From NCBI GenBank assembly GCA_947074265.1, contig CAMTPD010000039.1:1-8306 (forward strand): a stretch of DNA of 8,306 bases. The letters run 5' to 3'. This document shows, in pieces, positions 1-6,247 of this stretch. This stretch comes from an uncultured Porphyromonadaceae bacterium (GTDB lineage Bacteria > Bacteroidota > Bacteroidia > Bacteroidales > CAMTPD01). Made by a program: the position numbers and the translations under genes. The stretch's first letter is position 1, and each line of letters begins with the position of its first letter. Below the pieces are notes generated by a model, which saw nothing but the letters and a program-made list of their open reading frames with translations, was not told where the DNA came from and did no database searches.

Positions 1-54
1 GGCATACGATATTCTCCGGAGTGACTTGAGTTCAGACGTGTGCTCTTCCGATCT
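1..54 (+). other. Illumina TruSeq P7/index adapter (non-genomic)
   Basis: These bases match the 3' part of the TruSeq indexed adapter at 52 of 54 positions. In order they are the P7 end (GGCATACGA), an 8-base index TCTCCGGA at 13-20, and the read-2 primer site ending in GCTCTTCCGATCT at 54. The two differences from the standard adapter are G to T at 10 and G to T at 27. The index is the one I recall as TruSeq HT i7 D704 (read as TCCGGAGA). The orientation, with the adapter reading rightwards into the insert, is what an untrimmed library end would give. Translated on the minus strand it yields the well-known contaminant peptides RSEEHTSEL and EIGRAHV. This stretch is library artefact and should be removed. 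Confidence 0.97.
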
Positions 55-1179
55 CTCTGTTTCTTCTGTAATTGATGAAAGAGCCTGATCGATTCCGGTT
101 TCTTTGCAAGCAGCAAATACCGACCATGCGTCTTTTGTTTTCGCTACGATGTATTCGCCGTCGCTCGCTCCTGCATACAAGAATGGTGCATTTGCTTTCT
201 GACGCATTTCGTCGAAGCGCTCGTTCATCATGGTTGCCGAAACCGACTTGATGTAATCTGCCACAAGTCCTGCAACGGTAGCCTTCATGCCTTCGGGCAT
301 CGGATTGTGCTTGAATAGCAAATTGATGGTTGTAGAAGTTGCTTCTTTGTCTTTTGAGATCGCTACAATAGGTTCGTCGTTGTCGGGAACCGAAAAGTAT
401 TTGCGTTCTTTTTCGCTGGTGCGTTTCGGAATATCGGCAAACATCTTTTTGATATCTGCTTCTACTTTGTCTACGTTTACGTCGCCTACTACAATGATTG
501 CTTGCTGATCGGGACGATACCATGTATTGTAGTAATCGCGAATTTCTTGCGGTTTGAAGTTGTTGATAACGTCGATGCTACCGATAGGAAGGCGGTTGGC
601 ATATTTGCTATCCGGAAAAACTTGTGGAAACATTTGTTCCCAGATACGCATCTGCGCGTTGCCACGCGTACGCCATTCTTCGCGGATTACGCCACGTTCT
701 TTGTCGATCTCGGTAGAGTCGAGTGTAATGAATCCCGACCAGTCGTGCAATACAAGTAAACACGAGTCGATGATCGAATTACGAGTTGTAGGTACATTGA
801 GTACCATGTATACGGTTTCGTCGAATCCGGTGTAAGCATTGAGGTTTTCGCCAAACTTCACTCCGATTGATTCAAGATAATTCATCATTGTTTTGTCGGG
901 GAAGTTGGTAGTTCCATTAAAGGCCATGTGCTCGAGAAAGTGAGCTAGCCCGGCTTGAGAATCTTCTTCGAGGATGGATCCTACTTTTTGTGCGATGTAA
1001 AAGTCGGCACGGTCTTTTGGCAACTCATTATGTCTGATATAATAAGTGAGACCATTGTCTAGAACGCCATATCTGACTTTAGGGTCGATAGGCAGCGGTT
1101 GGGGCTGTTGCTGCTGTGCAAATACTCCAAAACTAACGCATAAAAGCAGCGTTAGCATGAATTTCTGTCTTAGACTCAT
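55..1179 (-). CDS. M16 family zinc metallopeptidase, N-terminal part (truncated by contig end)
   Basis: Reading from ATG 1179-1177 leftwards there is an open frame of 375 codons without a stop until the adapter at 54. Residues 1-21 form a signal peptide (basic MSLRQK start, hydrophobic LLLC core, probable cleavage after FA before a Gln-rich start QQQQPQP), so the protein is exported. The inverted zinc-binding motif of pitrilysin/insulinase peptidases, HFLEH, lies at H80-H84 (bases 928-942), with H80 and H84 as zinc ligands and E83 as catalytic base. The segment ERGVIREEW at 161-169 is the expected downstream region; E161 is the likely third ligand by spacing. The MAFNGT stretch after the motif and RPDQQAIIVVGDV at 222-234 are also typical. 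Bacteroidota members with a signal peptide are usually about 900-950 residues, with two M16 modules, so roughly 60% is missing. The true product would degrade peptides in the periplasm or envelope; the substrate is unknown. The truncation is a contig-edge artefact, not a pseudogene. Confidence 0.93.
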
Positions 1180-1224
1180 AAACGGTTTTATTAATATTTG
1201 AAACTATCTTCCTGATAAAGAGAA

Positions 1225-1232
1225 CAAAGATA
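1225..1232 (-). promoter_or_regulatory. Candidate Bacteroidota -7 element for the M16 peptidase
   Basis: The plus strand reads CAAAGATA, which is TATCTTTG on the minus strand, an exact match to the Bacteroidota sigma-ABfr -7 consensus TAnnTTTG. Transcription would begin roughly at 1215-1220, giving a leader of about 40 nt before the ATG at 1179. I see no good TTTG -33 element at the usual spacing; the nearest resemblance is TTTA at 1250-1253, slightly too close. The position and orientation support the call. Confidence 0.55.
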
Positions 1233-1353
1233 TATTAAAATAAAGAGCTTAAATAATATTAATCATCACTGATTTTTGTAGAAATACCCTTTATGGCCGC
1301 AATATAAGAATATTATAATATGAAAATAATAATTCATTATTAAATCTGCTTTT

Positions 1354-1361
1354 TATCTTTG
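1354..1361 (+). promoter_or_regulatory. Candidate Bacteroidota -7 element for the DUF2723 operon
   Basis: TATCTTTG exactly matches the Bacteroidota -7 consensus TAnnTTTG and is the plus-strand counterpart of the element at 1225-1232. Transcription would start near 1367-1370, leaving a leader of about 60 nt before ATG 1430. No clear TTTG -33 element lies 19-21 bases upstream; that segment is AT-rich. No other good promoter match is apparent in the short gaps downstream, so this element is the best candidate to drive all four plus-strand genes. Confidence 0.55.
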
Positions 1362-1370
1362 TGTCTTGTA

Positions 1371-1423
1371 ATTGAAAATCAGCGAACGTAACGTTCCTAA
1401 TGTATTGCGTATTAATTTTCAAT
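1371..1423 (+). repeat. Inverted repeat in the 5' leader of the DUF2723 gene
   Basis: ATTGAAAAT at 1371-1379 is perfectly complementary to ATTTTCAAT at 1415-1423, a 9 bp stem. Inside the loop a second hairpin pairs GAACG (1384-1388) with CGTTC (1392-1396) around TAA. The outer stem would begin almost at the predicted transcript 5' end and finish 6 nt before ATG 1430. It could stabilise the mRNA 5' end or affect ribosome access. The outer stem is AT-rich, so a chance origin is possible. Confidence 0.4.
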
Positions 1424-1429
1424 CTAAAT

Positions 1430-4400
1430 ATGGGAAAATATAAGTTAATCAACAATCTGCTGGGTTGGCTGGTATTTGCTGTTGCGTCTACCGTTTATCT
1501 ATTGACGATGGAGCCAACTGCCAGTTTCTGGGATTGTGGAGAGTTTATCTCCTCGGCTTACAAGCTTGAAGTAGGTCACCCGCCGGGTGCTCCGTTTTTT
1601 ATGCTGACTGCAAACCTTTTTACTCAGTTTGCTTCGGATCCGTCTAAAGTTGCCGTTATGGTAAATGCAATGTCGGCAATCTTCAGCGGTCTTACTATTT
1701 TGTTTTTATTCTGGACCATCACACACCTTGCCCGAAAAGTGATGACAACCGACGGCGAAGCCATTGGCACTTCGAAGTTGATCGGTATCATGGGTAGCGG
1801 ACTTGTGGGTTCATTGGTTTACACCTTCTCGGATACGTTTTGGTTTTCGGCTGTAGAGGGTGAAGTGTATGCGTACTCTTCGCTTTTTACCGCGGTGGTC
1901 TTTTGGCTTATCCTGAAATGGGAGGATGCCGCCGATAACGCAAACTCTGACAAATGGATTATCTTGATTGCTTACCTGATGGGGCTTTCGATCGGTGTTC
2001 ACTTGCTCAACTTGTTGTGTATCCCGGCTATGGTGTTGGTTTATTATTACAAGAAATATCCGAATCCAACCTTGAAAGGTACAATTATCTCGCTGGTAGT
2101 ATCGTTTGCCATCGTAGGCATTATGATGTACGGCGTAGTACAAGGCTTGGTAGAAGTATGCGGATGGGTAGAACTTTTTGCGGTAAATGTGCTTGGATTG
2201 CCTTATAATTCGGGGGTATTTATTCACTTGTTCTTACTTGCCGGTGTGTTGATATGGGGTATTTATGAAACGATGCGCAAAGAGATTCATCCGGTGCGTA
2301 TGCGTATTTCATTTATTCTTTCGGTGATCTTGCTGGGTATTCCGTTTATCGGAAGCGGTTATGTGCTTGGTTTGATTATTATTGCCGCTCTGACTGCGTT
2401 TATGTTCTACTACAAGAAACTAAACGTTCACACGCTCAATACAATCTTGGTTTCGTTGATGGTAATCGTTGTAGGTTATTCGTCGTATGCTACGATTATG
2501 ATTCGTGCTGCCGCTGATACGCCGATGAACCAAAATGATCCGGCCGATATCTTTACGCTTCGCACGTATCTTGCACGTGAGCAATATGGTAAAACGCCTT
2601 TGATTTACGGTCAAACTTTTGTTTCGGACGTAGAACGTGAAGGCAGAGATTGCTCTCCTGTGATGTCGGAAGAAGCTCCGGTTTGGAAGCGTGTAATCAA
2701 GAAAGATGCCAACGAAAAGGATAAATATTTCGTAGTACGTTACGACAAGGATTATAAGTATATCGACGCGTTGAATATGCTTTTCCCTCGTATGTACAGC
2801 TCGAGCCCAAGTCACATCTCTGCCTACAAAGAGTGGAGCGACTTTAAAGGTACTCCTGTTACGTTTACCCAGTGTGGAGAAACGAAGACGGTGATGAAGC
2901 CTACCTTTGCGGAGAATCTTCGTTACTTCTTCTCGTACCAAGTAAACTTCATGTACTGGAGATACTTTATGTGGAACTTCTCGGGTCGCCAAAACGATAT
3001 TCAAGGGTACGGTAGCGTTGCCAACGGTAACTGGATTACAGGTATCAAGTTTATCGACTCAATGTTGGTGGGTCCGCAAGATAATCTTCCTGATTTTATT
3101 GTAGACAACAAGGGACATAATGTGTATTATATGTTGCCATTGCTTCTTGGTTTGATTGGTTTGCTGTTTCAAGTTTACTACAACCAAAAGGGTGTGCAAA
3201 CGTTCTGGATTACATTCTTCTTGTTCTTTATGACCGGTTTGGCAATTGTGCTTTACCTGAATCAAACGCCTTATCAGCCGCGCGAACGTGACTATGCGTA
3301 TGCAGGTTCGTTCTATGCGTTCTGTATCTGGATTGGTTTTGGTGTGGTAGCTATAGCGAAAGGACTTGAAAAGTATTTGAAGCTTTCGGGTACTGTTTCG
3401 GCTGCTGTTTCGTCTATCGTTTGTTTGTTCGTTCCTTTCCAAATGGCCGGACAAAACTGGGACGACCACGACAGATCGAACCGCTACATTGCTCGCGATA
3501 TGGGATTCAATTACCTTACTTCGTGCGACGAGAACGCGATCATTTTCACCAATGGTGATAACGATACGTTCCCATTGTGGTACGCTCAGGAAGTAGAGGG
3601 CTTTAGAACCGACGTGCGTGTATGTAATACGAGCTACTTACAGACCGATTGGTACATCAAACAGATGCAAAAGCAGGCCTACAACTCTGCTCCGCTTCCG
3701 ATCAGTATGTCGTATGATAAGTATGTGGAAGGTACAAGGGATTTCTCTTACGTTGTAAATCTGGTAGACAAACCGCTTGAGTTGAAAGATGCATTGGCGT
3801 TTGTTTTATCTGACGATGATAGAACGAAAAAGATTCCGGGTACGTCGCAACGTCTCGACTTTATCCCAACCGATAAATTGGTTTATCCGGTAGATAAAGC
3901 GGCTGCTCTGGAAAATGGAGTGGTTACTGTGGCAGATTCTGCTTCTATTTTGGATACGATGAGTATCAGCCTTGCAGGGCAGAATGTGATCGGCAAGCAA
4001 GTGCTTACAATCTACGATATGCTTCAAAATAACAACTGGGAACGTCCGATGTATTACGCTATTTCGGTGGCTAGAGATCAATACGCAGGTTTGTCTGATT
4101 ACTTCCAAAAGGAGGGTCTTACTTATCGTATTGTTCCGATGAATACAGCAAATGGCGACCATGCGTTGAATACGGATAAGATGTACGACAACCTGATGAA
4201 TAAGTTCGTTTGGGGTGGCGTGGATAATCCGAAAGTATATTTGGATGAGAATAGCTTACGTATGTGTCAGTCGATGCGTACTTTGTTTGCTGAGCTTACG
4301 GGTCAGTTGATCGAAGAAGGCAAGAACGAGCAGGCTCTGAAAGCGCTAGACTATTGCGTGAAAGTGCTTCCGTTCGAAAACGTTCCGCTCGAATACAATG

Positions 4401-4675
4401 CGATTCCGTTGGCGATCAACTACTTTAAACTTGGTGAGAATGCCAAAGCTGAAGAGATCTTGAAAAGAATGGGTGACTCTAGAATCAAGAGTTTGAACTG
4501 GTTCTTCCGCTTGAAAACAAATCAGTTTATTTCGGCATACCAAGACGTACAACAAGACTTGTTCCTTGTACAGGAAATAATCCGTACTGCCCAAGATTAT
4601 AACTCAAAACTTGGAGAGGAATATATGGAAGACTTTAGCAACTACCGTATGGCTTTGCAGTCTTTGACTAAATAA
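1430..4675 (+). CDS. DUF2723 family polytopic membrane protein (PMT-like, GT-C-type putative glycosyltransferase)
   Basis: A 1081-residue inner-membrane protein of the DUF2723 family, which has been compared to protein O-mannosyltransferases; its donor and acceptor are not known to me. The first transmembrane helix (about 12-26) is followed by the hallmark loop WDCGEF (D35, E38) and GHPPG (49-53); acidic residues in the first extracytoplasmic loop are where GT-C enzymes keep catalytic residues. About ten hydrophobic segments extend to residue 360, including EGEVYAY at 143-149. A soluble stretch (about 365-560) precedes more helices (about 565-585, 590-611, 628-645, 655-672). Conserved-looking blocks follow: PRERDYAYAGS (617-627), NWDDHDRS (676-683) and NGDNDTFPLWYAQE (708-721), then a large soluble C-terminus with a TPR-like helical part near 950-1015. 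An in-frame ATG at 1400 would add ten residues, but it lies inside the leader inverted repeat and MGKYKLINNLLGW looks like the natural N-terminus. It is the first gene of the plus-strand array. Family assignment is firm; the enzymatic role is inferred. Confidence 0.92.
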   Translation: MGKYKLINNLLGWLVFAVASTVYLLTMEPTASFWDCGEFISSAYKLEVGHPPGAPFFMLTANLFTQFASDPSKVAVMVNAMSAIFSGLTILFLFWTITHLARKVMTTDGEAIGTSKLIGIMGSGLVGSLVYTFSDTFWFSAVEGEVYAYSSLFTAVVFWLILKWEDAADNANSDKWIILIAYLMGLSIGVHLLNLLCIPAMVLVYYYKKYPNPTLKGTIISLVVSFAIVGIMMYGVVQGLVEVCGWVELFAVNVLGLPYNSGVFIHLFLLAGVLIWGIYETMRKEIHPVRMRISFILSVILLGIPFIGSGYVLGLIIIAALTAFMFYYKKLNVHTLNTILVSLMVIVVGYSSYATIMIRAAADTPMNQNDPADIFTLRTYLAREQYGKTPLIYGQTFVSDVEREGRDCSPVMSEEAPVWKRVIKKDANEKDKYFVVRYDKDYKYIDALNMLFPRMYSSSPSHISAYKEWSDFKGTPVTFTQCGETKTVMKPTFAENLRYFFSYQVNFMYWRYFMWNFSGRQNDIQGYGSVANGNWITGIKFIDSMLVGPQDNLPDFIVDNKGHNVYYMLPLLLGLIGLLFQVYYNQKGVQTFWITFFLFFMTGLAIVLYLNQTPYQPRERDYAYAGSFYAFCIWIGFGVVAIAKGLEKYLKLSGTVSAAVSSIVCLFVPFQMAGQNWDDHDRSNRYIARDMGFNYLTSCDENAIIFTNGDNDTFPLWYAQEVEGFRTDVRVCNTSYLQTDWYIKQMQKQAYNSAPLPISMSYDKYVEGTRDFSYVVNLVDKPLELKDALAFVLSDDDRTKKIPGTSQRLDFIPTDKLVYPVDKAAALENGVVTVADSASILDTMSISLAGQNVIGKQVLTIYDMLQNNNWERPMYYAISVARDQYAGLSDYFQKEGLTYRIVPMNTANGDHALNTDKMYDNLMNKFVWGGVDNPKVYLDENSLRMCQSMRTLFAELTGQLIEEGKNEQALKALDYCVKVLPFENVPLEYNAIPLAINYFKLGENAKAEEILKRMGDSRIKSLNWFFRLKTNQFISAYQDVQQDLFLVQEIIRTAQDYNSKLGEEYMEDFSNYRMALQSLTK

Positions 4676-4681
4676 GATTTT

Positions 4682-5308
4682 ATGTTTATTGAACAACCCC
4701 CGCTTTTATACAGAGTGCTGTTCCCGGGGGCAATCTGGAGAATCCCGTCGTCGAAGAAGTGTGTTTACCTCACCTTCGACGACGGTCCGATTCCCGAGAT
4801 TACACCATGGGTACTGGATGAATTGGATCGCCTGGATGTGAAGGCGACTTTCTTTTGTGTTGGAGATAATGTGAGGAAATACCCTGATGTTTATAAGATG
4901 GTGCTCGATAGAGGCCATGATGTAGGAAATCATACCTTCAACCACATTCAAGGTCTTCGTTATTGGACCAAAAACTATATGAAAAATATTCGCAAAGCGG
5001 CAGAACTAATCCATAGTAAACTCTACCGCCCTCCGCACGGACACATGCGAATGTTGCAAACCCTGCTTCTACAGAGAAGTTATAAAATAATCATGTGGGA
5101 TGTTGTAACCCGTGATTATAGCCCTTTACTTACACCTGAAGAGGTTTTCGAAGTTGTTAAGAAATATACCCGTAATGGGTCTATCATTGTTTTTCATGAT
5201 TCGCTAAAGGCGGAAAAGAATATGAAATATGCGATGCCTAAGGCTGTAGAGTGGCTGAAGGCTGAAGGATATGAATTTAAATTACTCCCTAAAGAATGGA
5301 TAAAATAG
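4682..5308 (+). CDS. Polysaccharide deacetylase family protein (NodB domain, CE4-like)
   Basis: A 208-residue single-domain NodB homology protein with all five CE4 motifs visible: TFDDGP at 31-36 (D33 as base, D34 as metal ligand), HTFNH at 84-88 (H84 and H88 metal ligands), RPPHG at 116-120 (more often RPPYG or RPPFG), WD at 139-140, and IIVFHDS at 168-174 with catalytic H172. The metal site and acid/base residues are therefore intact and an active metal-dependent N- or O-deacetylase on a sugar substrate is expected. No signal peptide or transmembrane anchor is evident: the start MFIEQPPLLYRVLFPG is only mildly hydrophobic. It may act on a cytoplasmic or membrane-associated glycan precursor. 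It begins 6 nt after the DUF2723 stop, and its end overlaps queG by 13 nt. Pairing with a PMT-like membrane protein suggests envelope glycan modification, but the substrate cannot be told from sequence. Confidence 0.92.
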   Translation: MFIEQPPLLYRVLFPGAIWRIPSSKKCVYLTFDDGPIPEITPWVLDELDRLDVKATFFCVGDNVRKYPDVYKMVLDRGHDVGNHTFNHIQGLRYWTKNYMKNIRKAAELIHSKLYRPPHGHMRMLQTLLLQRSYKIIMWDVVTRDYSPLLTPEEVFEVVKKYTRNGSIIVFHDSLKAEKNMKYAMPKAVEWLKAEGYEFKLLPKEWIK

Positions 5309-6222
5309 AAGCAACAAAGCTGATTCGAGATAAGGCCTTCGAACTGGGCTTCTCGGCTTGTGGCTTTGCTCCTTCTGAGTCTGTTGATCCTGCTTTTCGA
5401 AACAAATATGCCGCATGGCTCCGTGGCGGAAAGCAGGCCTCAATGGCTTATCTCGACAATCATTTCGAAAAAAGAATGGATCCGCGATTGCTCGTGGAGG
5501 GTTCTAAGTCGATTATTGTAGTGGCTCTCAACTACTACCCTTCAATACTGCAAAATCCTGAAGCACCGCAAGTGTCTTATTATGCTTACGGTGAAGACTA
5601 CCATACTGTCGTTAAAGACAAACTCGCTCAACTCTTTCAATACATTCATACTGATATTGCGCCGATCGAAGGTCGGATGTTTACCGATTCGGCTCCCGTA
5701 TGGGAACGTTATTGGGCATGGAGGGCCGGACTGGGCTGGATAGGCAAGAGTATGCAATTGATTATTCCGAATGCCGGAACGTATTTCTTCCTCGGCGAAC
5801 TGATCATTGACTTGGAACTAGATTACGCTACTACGCAAGAGTCGCGCTGTGGTTCATGTACGCGCTGTATCGACAACTGCCCGACTAATGCGTTGATTGG
5901 GGGTAGGGAACTGGATGCTAACCGTTGCTTGTCTTATTTGACAATAGAGAATCGAGGGGATATTCCTTCCGAATTTGAAGGGTCTCTTGGCAATCGTGTG
6001 TACGGTTGCGATACCTGTCAACAGGTGTGTCCGTGGAATCGGTTTGCAAAACCGAATGAAACGGCAGAATTTGTCCCGAAAGCCGAATTATTGAGTTGGA
6101 CAAAGGAATTTGTTCAAAAGATGTCTCGCGAAGAGTTTAACCGACTTTTTAAAGGTTCGGCCGTAAAAAGGACTAAATTTGAAGGGTGGCAGCGAAATGC
6201 TGCTTTGCTATCAAAAGAATAA
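5296..6222 (+). CDS. queG: Epoxyqueuosine reductase QueG
   Basis: A 308-residue cytoplasmic iron-sulfur, cobalamin-dependent enzyme that reduces epoxyqueuosine to queuosine at the wobble position of GUN-anticodon tRNAs, the last step of queuosine synthesis. Two ferredoxin-like [4Fe-4S] sites are complete: CGSCTRCIDNCP (C185, C188, C191, C195) and C211 with CDTCQQVCP (C238, C241, C245). TDSAPVWE at 130-137 contains D131, matching the catalytic aspartate region of QueG, and YGEDYH (98-103) with the RAGLGWIGK block (143-151) is typical of the cobalamin-binding N-terminal part. The C-terminus ends with the family signature AVKRTKFEGWQRNAA (289-303). It lacks the C-terminal HEAT-repeat extension of some homologues (E. 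coli QueG is about 380 residues), which is normal for short forms. ATG 5296 lies inside the end of the deacetylase gene, so translation is probably coupled. Confidence 0.96.
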   Translation: MDKIEATKLIRDKAFELGFSACGFAPSESVDPAFRNKYAAWLRGGKQASMAYLDNHFEKRMDPRLLVEGSKSIIVVALNYYPSILQNPEAPQVSYYAYGEDYHTVVKDKLAQLFQYIHTDIAPIEGRMFTDSAPVWERYWAWRAGLGWIGKSMQLIIPNAGTYFFLGELIIDLELDYATTQESRCGSCTRCIDNCPTNALIGGRELDANRCLSYLTIENRGDIPSEFEGSLGNRVYGCDTCQQVCPWNRFAKPNETAEFVPKAELLSWTKEFVQKMSREEFNRLFKGSAVKRTKFEGWQRNAALLSKE

Positions 6223-6247
6223 GACTATTATTAATTATTTAAATACC

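Larger units (their letters stand above)
1180..1429. promoter_or_regulatory. Divergent intergenic region, AT-rich
   Basis: About 250 bases separate the minus-strand M16 peptidase from the plus-strand DUF2723 gene. The stretch is strongly AT-rich compared with the flanking genes and contains no credible reading frame. It carries a candidate -7 element for each direction (1225-1232 minus, 1354-1361 plus) and an inverted repeat in the leader of the plus-strand gene. Between the two promoters (about 1235-1350) I see only AT-rich sequence and no clear operator. Confidence 0.75.

Noticed and set aside
32..523. Minus-strand 163-residue frame starting inside the M16 gene
   Set aside because: It is in a different frame from the M16 protein, is Arg/Ser-rich in the manner of an out-of-frame translation, and ends in the adapter peptide EIGRAHV.
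287..835. Plus-strand reading frames of 73-93 residues
   Set aside because: They are antisense to the M16 peptidase, whose minus-strand frame shows the HFLEH motif and continuous homology; the plus-strand products have no recognisable domain.
1400..1429. Upstream in-frame ATG for the DUF2723 gene
   Set aside because: It would add ten residues not typical of the family, lies within the leader inverted repeat, and leaves a very short leader. ATG 1430 gives the expected MGKYKLINN start.
2420..3004. 194-residue minus-strand frame opposite the DUF2723 gene
   Set aside because: Its translation is basic and motif-free, as expected of an antisense shadow of a membrane protein gene.
6179..6247. Upstream in-frame ATG for the S28/S37-like peptidase
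   Set aside because: It overlaps queG and would place 23 non-hydrophobic residues before an otherwise good signal peptide.
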